A stretch of 6,361 bases of DNA from Thermococcus paralvinellae (GCA_015662175.1 DQUR01000124.1:1-6361); one strand, 5' to 3'; positions 1 to 4,870 are shown, counted from the first letter of the stretch. Program-made: numbers and translations. Notes: a model not told the origin generated them from the sequence alone.

Positions 1-146
1 ATACGCAGATTGAAGCCTCAACCAATAACATTGTTACAAACACGGTCTTTGATTACAGAGGTTTCGATACCTTTGGTGGGGCAACTGTTCTGTTTACATG
101 GGTTTCAGGAGTTCTAATGGTGCTGAGACGGCATAAAAAGGGATGA
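1..146 (+). pseudogene. MbhE/MrpA C-terminus-like antiporter subunit, 3' remnant
   Basis: Only the last 47 codons are in the window, read from base 3 to the TGA at 144-146. The peptide contains NIVTNTVFDYRGFDT, followed by a hydrophobic helix (ATVLFTWVSGVLMVL) and a basic tail. This matches the conserved C-terminal segment of MrpA and of the MbhE subunit of Thermococcales membrane-bound hydrogenase, where the motif is N-(V/I)-V-x-x-(I/V)-x-x-D-(F/Y)-R-x-x-D-T-L-G-E. In an intact complex this membrane subunit belongs to the Na+/H+ antiporter module. Here the usual Leu-Gly-Glu reads Phe-Gly-Gly, so the conserved glutamate is lost. That fits the decay seen downstream. The stop lies 4 bases before the next start, as in an operon. 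The visible frame is open, so its status as a pseudogene is inferred from the wrecked neighbours. Whether the source was a hydrogenase or a plain Mrp antiporter cannot be decided. Confidence 0.6.
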
Positions 147-150
147 AAAA

Positions 151-430
151 ATGACAACGGCAATCATAAAGGCTACAACTAAAATATTGGTCTCGTCAAT
201 GCTCGTCTTTGGAAGGATGATTTCTAAGGAAGAGCAGTGTTCGCGAGTGGATTGGCTAAATGAGTCTTAATGTTTTTGGGACATAGGTAGATTAGGCTTC
301 TTGGGAACAGCATGTCCGGGATTTGCTGGCTACGCGTTCTTCAAAGACGTAATCGCAAACTAAACATCAGTGGAACACTATCATACATGAACTTTCACAA
401 TAGCTGCAGTAGTAATTAAGATTTTGCACC
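151..430 (+). pseudogene. MbhF/MrpB-like antiporter subunit, multiply broken
   Basis: An ATG at 151 starts MTTAIIKATTKILVSSMLVFG, which resembles the first membrane helix of MbhF/MrpB (T-T-x-I-I-x-x-x-T-R-x-L-x-P-x-x-L-x-F-G). The following glycine-rich stretch of the family is absent and the frame stops at 268-270. The same frame then gives GFLGTACPGFAGYAFFKDVIAN (295-360) and a stop at 361-363. Family-like sequence resumes in another frame as NISGTLSYMNF (363-395) and returns to the first frame as TIAAVVIKIL (397-426). These pieces fall in the expected order for the C-terminal half of MbhF/MrpB. The gene therefore has an internal deletion, at least two frameshifts and stop codons, and cannot make a working subunit. 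An intact copy would be a multi-helix membrane protein of the antiporter module. The family call rests on remembered motifs, and the exact subunit name is less certain than the broken state. Confidence 0.6.
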
Positions 431-481
431 ATGGGATTCAAGACAATTCCGCTGGCACTAACACTTACGATGAGAGGATGA
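431..481 (+). pseudogene. possible trace of MbhG/MrpC-like gene end
   Basis: A third frame reads MGFKTIPLALTLTMRG and ends at TGA 479-481. Its stop overlaps the ATG of the next fragment in an ATGA arrangement, which is typical of coupled genes. The segment T-I-P-L-A-L-T-L-T recalls the conserved D-P-L-P-Q-A-L-V-L-T-A-I-V-I helix of MrpC/MbhG, the subunit expected between MbhF and MbhH. If so, nearly all of that gene is deleted. The match is only about ten residues and could be chance; the stop/start overlap is the stronger sign. Confidence 0.25.
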
Positions 482-815
482 TTAAGCATCTACCAGCATT
501 GATGATAACAATTCCCTCTTTGGAACATTCATTGCATCGTTATTCAAGAAAAGGCAGAACATTGCAGCTGTATGGGCTATACTGATAACAGCTGTTACTG
601 TTGGTCTCTCACTTCTATTAATTTTGGAGCTGCTGAAGAAACCAATGAGCATAGGTGAACTGAGCTATAACTTGGCCAGAGCATTTGGCGCAAAGGTAAC
701 ATCCCAAACCTTGGCTTTAAATCAGGTACTGATAGGAGCATTTATAGCAGAGCTTTATAATATAGAGAAATCATTAAAGCCATCACAGGAGGACCTGAAA
801 TGGAAAGCTAAGTAG
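478..815 (+). pseudogene. MbhH/MrpD-like antiporter subunit, N-terminal remnant with frameshift and foreign-looking tail
   Basis: The ATG at 478 opens MIKHLPALMITIP and the reading then shifts near 513-516, where one base is missing from an expected ATTCCCCTCTTT-like string. It continues in another frame as LFGTFIASLFKKRQ, then a hydrophobic helix (AAVWAILITAVTVGLSLLLI). Together this resembles the start of MbhH/MrpD, the roughly 500-residue proton-pumping antiporter subunit, of which only about 45-50 residues remain. From about base 645 the peptide changes character: GELSYNLARAFGAK, then a soluble helical tail ending SQEDLKWKAK at TAG 813-815. I do not recognise the tail and it does not look like MrpD. 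It may be the end of another gene brought in by a large deletion. The open frame from 624 is a continuation of the shifted frame, not a separate gene. Confidence 0.6.
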
Positions 816-821
816 GGTGAT
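815..821 (+). promoter_or_regulatory. ribosome binding site of trmO
   Basis: GGGTGAT lies 3 bases before the ATG at 825 and matches the archaeal Shine-Dalgarno consensus GGAGGTGAT. It fixes the trmO start at 825, upstream of the frameshift, and shows that the gene was built to be translated from there. Confidence 0.7.
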
Positions 822-824
822 AGA

Positions 825-1459
825 ATGGAGAAGTTTAAGATAACCCCCGTTGGAGTTGTTAGAAAGAACGACAGAGAGTTATACTGGAGATTTTTCCTGA
901 GTTTAGTGATGCGATTGATGGCCTACATGAGGGAGATTGGATTAAGCTTATCCTCTGGTTTCATAAAAGTGACACACCGGAAAAGAGACGAGTATTGAAA
1001 GTTCACCCGTACAACAATCCGCAAAATCCGTTAACTGGGGTTTTTGCTACCCGCTCTCCAGTGAGACCTAATCCTTTAGCAATCTACACAGTTCAAATTC
1101 ATAGCATCGATGGAAACAGGCTTTACATTGACTGGATTGATGCTGAGGATGGGACACCAATAGCGGATATCAAGATCTTTGTTGAACGCCTGGACTGTCC
1201 AACAAAAATGGAGTGGGAACTTGACGTTGAGAATGCACGGCGAATTGGCAGGTTTAATTTAATCCCGAGGATAAGTGAGCATCTTAATGAGCTTGAGGAA
1301 GTTTCTCCAGAGGAATTCACGGCCTTGGTGATTGGATTGGGAGCAGAAACAGCCTACTTAACGGCCAGGGATCTTGTAACTCTAATAGAGACCCTGAAAG
1401 AGGTTTATGAGAAGCTACCAGTAGAAATAAAGGACAAGCTAAAAGCTCAGATTTTATGA
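825..1459 (+). pseudogene. trmO: TrmO/TsaA-like tRNA-Thr m6t6A37 methyltransferase, frameshifted
   Basis: Members of the TrmO (TsaA, UPF0066) family use S-adenosylmethionine to N6-methylate t6A at tRNA-Thr position 37. Reading starts at 825 (MEKFKITPVGVVRKNDREL) behind a strong ribosome binding site. It must drop one base between about 876 and 886 to continue as EIFPEFSDAIDGLHEGDW in the other frame, which then runs open to TGA 1457-1459. Family signatures follow: LWFHKSDTPEKRR, the ATRSPVRPNPLA cofactor-binding motif (compare the usual RPNPIG), and DAEDGTPIADIK (compare DGTPxLDIKPY). Corrected for the missing base the product is about 211 residues. The last ~65 form a predicted helical extension beyond the usual compact beta-barrel domain. 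The first stretch alone would stop after about 45 codons. Only one lesion is visible, so this could be a recent mutation or a sequence error. The 3' end overlaps the convergent nuclease gene by 13 bases. Confidence 0.85.
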
Positions 1460-2073
1460 CCATTATCCCCATAGCAGATGTAATAGTAAGGGCAGAATTT
1501 GCAGAGATAATTATGCCATCCTTTCGGCGGCTTATTCCTTTCATAATATTTTTTCACCATGTAGAACTGCTTCACCGTTTCTTTGAACAGCTTCTCGTCA
1601 TAAGGAATCTCAAAAGCTTTGAAGTTTTTTCCCCTGACTATTGGAAAGTTTGAGAAGTCTATCCATTTCAGAACTTTATGGGGATTTTCATCAAGCTTGA
1701 CATAGTAAAGATAGCCGTATTCGCTTTCAGCCCATCTCAGATAGATGTTTAGCTGGGCAAGATGATACTCGTAAGGTAGCCTTGGGAGGGAAGTTTTGCC
1801 CTTTATTTCTATGGGGAAGTCCCTATAGGCATCAATTCTTCCATGAATTTCAAAACCCAGACGAGAAGAGCGAAGAATCATATGTTTCTCAAGCTCAAAA
1901 CCAAACCTTTTGCTTAAAATTTCACCCAGAATACTGTGAGTCTTAACACCCTGATTTAACCTGACTCTAACGAACTCAGGCCATTTTTCTTGATAGTTCT
2001 TAAGCCTGAAGTATATCCGCCGAGGACAGGTTAGGGCTTCACTTGCGTAAAATTCAAGCAGCTCTTCTTCCAT
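1447..2073 (-). CDS. Cas4-like PD-(D/E)XK nuclease with Fe-S cysteines (stand-alone)
   Basis: The protein has 208 residues with the layout of Cas4/RecB-type nucleases. Cys16 sits in ALTCPRRIYF near the N-terminus. His46 lies in GVKTHSILGE. The metal-binding set is Asp81 (GRIDAY) and Glu89-x-Lys91 (IEIKGK), followed by Gln107 and Tyr111 in AQLNIYL (QxxxY). Cys191, Cys194 and Cys200 sit at the C-terminus (CKFCPYYYIC). The four cysteines match the [4Fe-4S] cluster of Cas4 and AddB-like nucleases, and all active-site residues are present. Cas4 proteins are DNA exonucleases that in CRISPR loci help choose and trim spacers. No CRISPR repeats or other cas genes are in the window, so this may be a solo Cas4 acting in repair or elsewhere. 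The start is supported by GGGAGG six bases before the ATG. A C/D box sRNA lies just upstream on the same strand, and the 3' end overlaps trmO tail to tail. Confidence 0.85.
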   Translation of the reverse strand: MEEELLEFYASEALTCPRRIYFRLKNYQEKWPEFVRVRLNQGVKTHSILGEILSKRFGFELEKHMILRSSRLGFEIHGRIDAYRDFPIEIKGKTSLPRLPYEYHLAQLNIYLRWAESEYGYLYYVKLDENPHKVLKWIDFSNFPIVRGKNFKAFEIPYDEKLFKETVKQFYMVKKYYERNKPPKGWHNYLCKFCPYYYICYGDNGHKI

Positions 2074-2099
2074 TGCCCTGCCTCCCGATGAAGGTTAAG

Positions 2100-2159
2100 C
2101 AGCGTCAGCTAATACCGACATCATCACCACTCAGACTGGGCAAGGCCCATCATCCGCTG
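2100..2159 (-). ncRNA. C/D box sRNA (2'-O-methylation guide)
   Basis: Read on the minus strand, this 60-base segment has every part of an archaeal C/D box guide RNA. There is a terminal stem (CAGCG pairing with CGCTG), a C box ATGATGG, a 12-base guide GCCTTGCCCAGT, D' box CTGA, a 3-base spacer, a perfect C' box GTGATGA, a second 12-base guide TGTCGGTATTAG, D box CTGA, and the closing stem. Both guides being 12 bases, with a short D'-C' spacer, is the typical compact archaeal design that binds L7Ae, Nop5 and fibrillarin as a double box complex. The C box differs from RTGATGA only at its last base, which is not part of the core G-A pairs. By the fifth-base rule the D' guide would target the fifth base of ACUGGGCAAGGC and the D guide the fifth base of CUAAUACCGACA. 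I could not assign either target. It lies 26 bases upstream of the nuclease start on the same strand. Confidence 0.88.
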
Positions 2160-2178
2160 GATGAGTATCCAAAGCTTA

Positions 2179-2190
2179 GCTTAAAACCTT
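2179..2190 (-). promoter_or_regulatory. putative TATA/BRE promoter for the C/D sRNA
   Basis: On the minus strand AAAGG followed by TTTTAAGC resembles a BRE plus TATA box. It lies about 22-28 bases before the 5' stem of the sRNA, the normal spacing for archaeal transcription start. It could also feed the nuclease gene behind the sRNA. Confidence 0.45.
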
Positions 2191-2228
2191 TAGGGTGTGA
2201 GGGAATAAAAGGAACAAATAGAGAGAAA

Positions 2229-2576
2229 TCAGGCCCCACTTTTCTTTAAAATGGCAGGGTTCCTCTTTATAGAATAGCTCAATCCATAAGCGGGCCAGAG
2301 TCCCGGAGGCATTGAGTAATAATGCAGGTTCCTTAAAATTTTCTCCGCATCTTCCCTGCTTTTTGCAACAATTCTGAGCCTGTCCTTTGTTAGAATGACA
2401 TCACCATGGGGCAACTTCAGAATAATTTTATCATTCTCAACTTCGGGCTTTGCCCTTATTAAAAGAGCCTTCAGGTCTTCATAGGCATCTTCCGTGATTT
2501 TTTGCTCCAGAATTCCATCATTCTTCTTGGGCTTAAATATTCTTATAAGCCAAAAACTCGAGCCCTCTTCATCCAT
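2229..2576 (-). CDS. conserved-looking hypothetical protein, 115 residues
   Basis: I do not recognise this gene. The predicted soluble protein starts MDEEGSSFWLIRIFKPKKND, has alternating helix and strand segments, and includes DVILTKDRLRIVAKSREDAEKILRNL (two strands and a helix). It ends in an aromatic, proline-rich and basic tail (MPPGLWPAYGLSYSIKRNP). There are no cysteines, no signal peptide and no membrane helix. Basic residues at the C-terminus would suit nucleic-acid binding, but that is a guess. The codon pattern and the clean open frame on the same strand as the nuclease argue for a real gene. No strong Shine-Dalgarno site precedes the ATG at 2576, although GGTAGGGT lies nearby. A TATA-like element about 55 bases upstream would give a leader of roughly 30 bases. 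It could share a transcript with the sRNA and nuclease downstream. Confidence 0.7.
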   Translation of the reverse strand: MDEEGSSFWLIRIFKPKKNDGILEQKITEDAYEDLKALLIRAKPEVENDKIILKLPHGDVILTKDRLRIVAKSREDAEKILRNLHYYSMPPGLWPAYGLSYSIKRNPAILKKSGA

Positions 2577-2627
2577 TGTTTAACCCTACCCCCGGTGGGT
2601 TCTCCCTATTCCTATACGTTTCTTTTC

Positions 2628-2643
2628 TTTTTAAGCTTTTTCA
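2628..2643. promoter_or_regulatory. near-palindromic divergent promoter element
   Basis: TTTTTAAGCTTTTTC is almost its own reverse complement and presents a TATA-like box on both strands between two divergent genes. On the minus strand GAAAAAG next to CTTAAAAAG looks like BRE plus TATA for the 115-residue gene. On the plus strand it could start transcription about 25 bases on, near 2660, for taw2. The assignment rests on composition and position only. Confidence 0.4.
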
Positions 2644-2712
2644 ATCGCTTTTTGCCGAAACGACAAATTACCACGAATGATTTATGATACCAAAGAGTTT
2701 TAAACATTTCAT

Positions 2713-2718
2713 AAGGAG
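2713..2718 (+). promoter_or_regulatory. ribosome binding site favouring the inner taw2 start
   Basis: AAGGAG sits 10 bases before the ATG at 2729. The alternative ATG at 2684 has no comparable site. The spacing is slightly long, so it supports but does not prove the inner start. Confidence 0.5.
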
Positions 2719-2728
2719 CTTACCTTTG

Positions 2729-3571
2729 ATGAAGAGAAGGACCCAGCTCATAAAGCCCCGGATAAGGGAGATACTTAACAAAAAGCTTCCTGAAGGGTTA
2801 GTTGATCTACTCCCCAAGCACTGGGTTCAAATTGGAGACGTTTTGATTTTACCCCTTAGAGAAGAGCTCTTACCATATAAACATGAGATAGCTAAAGTTT
2901 ATGCTGAAGTCTTGGGAGTAAAAACCGTCCTAAGGAAGGGCTGGATTTTGGGTGAATTCAGAGAGCCGCACTATGAAGTGATTTATGGTAGCGACACAGT
3001 AACAATTCACAAGGAGAATGGTATTCTCTACAAGCTTGACGTGGCAAGGGTAATGTTCTCTCCGGCGAACGTTAAGGAAAGGGTTAGGATGGCCAGCATG
3101 GCAAAGCCTGATGAACTTGTTGTAGATATGTTCGCCGGAATCGGCCATCTCTCACTTCCAATAGCAAAGCACTGCAAAGCCAGGGTTATTGCGATTGAGA
3201 AAAATCCCTACACGTTTAAATTCTTGGTGGAAAACATTGAGCTTAATAGACTTCAGGATAGAATGACAGCTTATAACATTGATAATCGTGAATTTTCCGG
3301 AAAAAACATTGCAGATAGGGTTCTTATGGGTTACGTGATTAAAACCCACGAATTTATTCCAAAAGCTCTTGAAATTGCAAAAGACGAGGCAATAATTCAC
3401 TATCACAACACCGTTCCCGAAAGATTGATGCCCAAAGAACCCTTTGCAACCTTTGAGAAAATAGCAAGAGAACATAGCTATGAGACTGAGCTTCTGGAGA
3501 GCAGGATAATCAAACGCTATGCTCCCGGAGTCTGGCATGTCGTTCTGGATGTGAGGGTGTATAAGAAGTGA
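2729..3571 (+). CDS. taw2: Taw2, tRNA-Phe 4-demethylwyosine aminocarboxypropyltransferase
   Basis: Taw2 (archaeal TYW2) transfers the 3-amino-3-carboxypropyl group of S-adenosylmethionine to C7 of 4-demethylwyosine (imG-14) at position 37 of tRNA-Phe, the step after Taw1. The 280-residue protein has the N-terminal substrate-recognition region shared with Trm5, then FSPANVKERVRM (110-121), the Rossmann cofactor loop DMFAGIGHLSLPIA (133-146), IEKNPYTF (156-163) and HYHNTVP (224-230). The last replaces the N-(L/P)-P motif of Trm5 m1G methyltransferases and marks the aminocarboxypropyl branch. Overall similarity to the characterised Pyrococcus horikoshii enzyme is high from memory. That protein begins at the equivalent of MKRRTQLIKPR, and with AAGGAG upstream this is why I start at 2729. 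An in-frame ATG at 2684 would add 15 residues. The gene stands alone on its strand, and its end is 5 bases from the end of the convergent M23-like gene. Confidence 0.93.
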   Translation: MKRRTQLIKPRIREILNKKLPEGLVDLLPKHWVQIGDVLILPLREELLPYKHEIAKVYAEVLGVKTVLRKGWILGEFREPHYEVIYGSDTVTIHKENGILYKLDVARVMFSPANVKERVRMASMAKPDELVVDMFAGIGHLSLPIAKHCKARVIAIEKNPYTFKFLVENIELNRLQDRMTAYNIDNREFSGKNIADRVLMGYVIKTHEFIPKALEIAKDEAIIHYHNTVPERLMPKEPFATFEKIAREHSYETELLESRIIKRYAPGVWHVVLDVRVYKK

Positions 3572-3576
3572 AAACG

Positions 3577-4434
3577 TTATTGTGTAATTGTGTGATTATT
3601 ATAACAATATAATAATGGCTGCTGTTTTTTAAGAAACCTAATCTCCATAACATCACCAACCACAAACTCTCCTCCAATCAGCTTTATCTTTTCTTGATTG
3701 CAGTAAATCCCTATGCCTTTCACTTTCTGTCCATTTGCAAATATCCAAGAATCTGCGTTAAAAATTCCAACTCCGTTGGGAAACTCTTGGCTTACTGAAA
3801 ACTTTGCTCCAAAAATCTCAACTTCTTTTAATTTGCTAAAAATTGCTCCATAGTGATAGTGAGGCAAACCGCCTTCAATAGGAGTCCCATTGAAAGCTAA
3901 GGGCGTCAAATTTTTCTCTCTTCTCTTTAGGGGCTTTAACCAGTAGTAGTGTTCAGTTTTTTCAACTAACTCGAACTCATTTACCCTAATTGTAGGCACA
4001 AGCTTTAGAATTTTTGGATACATCAGAAAGCCTCCTCTCGCTCTGTACCTATCTCTACAGTTCCTTAACTCGAAGTGAGCATGCTTATCACTCCATGGTC
4101 TAAAAAAGCCTGAAACAACTAATTCGCCAATTTCATCTCCCAAATAAATTTTCTCTCCAAGTTTGAGGCTTGGCTTAACATGAAGAACTTTTAAGCAGAA
4201 CTCCTCGACTTGAAAAATTGTGAGGTAATCCTCCCTAGTAGGAACGTATTGTGGAGTCCTAACTTTCCTAATTTCCAGAACCCTTCCTTCTTCAAATGGA
4301 AAAAAGGCTTTCCCAGAAAAATAAACGTCAATAGCTGTTCCAAATTTATGAGCTGGGTAAGGACTGTTGAAGAGACTGAACCATGCATCTTTTGGAATCT
4401 CAAAATTCAGTTCATTAATCTTTGCTATCTTCAT
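3577..4434 (-). CDS. M23-like (lysostaphin-fold) metallopeptidase-like protein
   Basis: The first ~140 of 285 residues follow the M23/LytM zinc peptidase pattern. His29-x6-Asp36 (HKFGTAIDVYF) stands for the first metal motif. It is followed by FFPFEEGRVLEI, like the AP-A-D-G-x-V strand. His85 in LHVKPSLKLGEKIYLGDEIGEL matches the catalytic Y-x-H-L segment and its K-x-G-x-x-V-x-x-G-x-x-I-G continuation. His118-Ala-His120 (DKHAHFELR) matches H-L-H-F-E-V-R. The spacing in the first motif is longer than the usual H-x3-D. The C-terminal half, with a HYHYGAIF segment, is unrecognised. No signal peptide or membrane helix is seen. Since Thermococcales lack peptidoglycan, the substrate is unknown and the fold may have another role. 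I chose the ATG at 4434, which overlaps the upstream four-cysteine gene by 20 bases. A GTG at 4467 would add 11 residues and increase the overlap. It is the last gene of the oxidoreductase cluster. Confidence 0.8.
   Translation of the reverse strand: MKIAKINELNFEIPKDAWFSLFNSPYPAHKFGTAIDVYFSGKAFFPFEEGRVLEIRKVRTPQYVPTREDYLTIFQVEEFCLKVLHVKPSLKLGEKIYLGDEIGELVVSGFFRPWSDKHAHFELRNCRDRYRARGGFLMYPKILKLVPTIRVNEFELVEKTEHYYWLKPLKRREKNLTPLAFNGTPIEGGLPHYHYGAIFSKLKEVEIFGAKFSVSQEFPNGVGIFNADSWIFANGQKVKGIGIYCNQEKIKLIGGEFVVGDVMEIRFLKKQQPLLYCYNNHTITQ
3625..3630 (+). terminator. possible oligo-T terminator behind taw2
   Basis: A run of six T follows GGCTGCTG, 54 bases after the taw2 stop and inside the 3' end of the convergent gene. 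Thermococcales often terminate at T-runs without a hairpin. This is a weak call. Confidence 0.25.
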
Positions 4435-4594
4435 CCCGGTAGCCCCATAATGGCTTCCAATCGTCACAGATAGCGTTCATGTGGGTAGTTCTCATGTGCT
4501 TTCGGCATATTCCCTGTGTAAGGAAGTAAGAATCAATCGGGCCAAACCATCGACAATTTTTGCAGGCTTTTAATTCTTTTAATTTCTCATTCAT
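4415..4594 (-). CDS. small four-cysteine protein, unknown function
   Basis: A 59-residue soluble protein carries Cys11-x2-Cys14-x15-Cys30-x12-Cys43 (ACKNCRWFGPID, GICRKH, AICDDW), which is enough for one zinc ion or one small iron-sulfur cluster. The C-x2-C-(R/K)-(W/Y)-F and G-x-C spacing recalls small metal-binding accessory proteins, but I cannot name a family. The start is the ATG at 4594. It lies one base after the MoaD-like stop codon and behind GGTGGG inside that gene, so translation is very likely coupled. A GTG three codons earlier is less likely. Its own end overlaps the M23-like gene by 20 bases. The position in a tight cluster with a tungsten enzyme suggests a role in electron transfer, cofactor insertion or assembly. 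That is inference only. Confidence 0.75.
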   Translation of the reverse strand: MNEKLKELKACKNCRWFGPIDSYFLTQGICRKHMRTTHMNAICDDWKPLWGYRDEDSKD

Positions 4595-4595
4595 T

Positions 4596-4826
4596 TTACC
4601 CACCGCTCAACACCGGCATTACCTTTATTTCATCGCTGTCGTGAACTATGGTATCTCCCCTTGCAACCTTTCCATTTACAAAAATTATTTTGTTATGAAG
4701 CCTGTCATATTCTCTGATTACTTCTCTTAAAATTTCATCAACTGTTTTTGGCTCCTCAATTTTTATATTGACTTCTTTTGCACCAGCCAAATGTGCCATG
4801 GCTCCCATAAGCCTAATTTTTACCAT
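4596..4826 (-). CDS. MoaD/ThiS-family ubiquitin-like sulfur carrier protein
   Basis: This 76-residue protein has the beta-grasp pattern of MoaD. It begins VKIRLMGAMAHLAGAKEVNIKIEEPKT, has the helix VDEILREVIREYDRLHNKI, then IFVNGKVARGDTIVHDSDEIKVMPVLSGG, ending in the Gly-Gly needed for adenylation and thiocarboxylation by an E1-like enzyme. MoaD with MoaE forms molybdopterin synthase, which puts the dithiolene sulfurs on the pterin used by tungsten enzymes. The gene lies directly behind the tungstopterin oxidoreductase, 44 bases on, so a cofactor role is the natural reading. ThiS-like or protein-tagging roles (archaeal SAMPs are related) cannot be excluded. The start is set by GGGTGAT four bases before the ATG at 4826. 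GTG and ATG codons slightly upstream overlap that site and are less likely. The next gene starts one base after its stop. Confidence 0.88.
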   Translation of the reverse strand: MVKIRLMGAMAHLAGAKEVNIKIEEPKTVDEILREVIREYDRLHNKIIFVNGKVARGDTIVHDSDEIKVMPVLSGG

Positions 4827-4830
4827 AAGC

Positions 4831-4837
4831 ATCACCC
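4831..4837 (-). promoter_or_regulatory. ribosome binding site of the MoaD-like gene
   Basis: On the minus strand GGGTGAT lies four bases before the ATG at 4826, an ideal archaeal site. It decides between three nearby start codons. Confidence 0.7.
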
Positions 4838-4857
4838 GAAATAGAAGTTGTAAAGAA

Positions 4858-4866
4858 AATTTAAAA
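4858..4866 (-). promoter_or_regulatory. possible internal promoter before the MoaD-like gene
   Basis: TTTTAAATT on the minus strand is TATA-like and would place a start near 4836-4840, just before the ribosome binding site. The T-rich stretch behind it could instead end the oxidoreductase transcript. Position and composition are the only evidence. Confidence 0.3.
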
Positions 4867-4870
4867 GGAT

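Noticed and set aside
624..815. Independent 63-residue gene starting at TTG 624
   Set aside because: The frame continues upstream to about 516 with MrpD-like sequence, and there is no ribosome binding site at 624.
876..887. Programmed frameshift in trmO
   Set aside because: No slippery heptamer or stimulatory structure is evident, and the family is normally translated in one frame.
995..1459. Complete 154-residue TrmO starting at TTG 995
   Set aside because: It would lack the N-terminal beta-barrel part, whose conserved residues are plainly encoded at 825-994, and no ribosome binding site precedes 995.
2099..2120. 16S rRNA helix 8 (CUAAUACCG-like string) as target of the D guide
   Set aside because: The likeness is to the bacterial consensus I remember; I could not confirm the same string in Thermococcales 16S, so no target is claimed.
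2043..2249. Plus-strand 68-residue open frame across the sRNA region
   Set aside because: It runs antisense to the nuclease start and the sRNA, has no ribosome binding site, and its composition is not protein-like.
1447..2576. CRISPR array near the Cas4-like gene
   Set aside because: No direct repeats of about 25-40 bases with regular spacing are present in the window.
3577..4467. GTG 4467 start for the M23-like gene
   Set aside because: It overlaps the four-cysteine gene by 53 bases and adds residues without family support; the ATG at 4434 is simpler.
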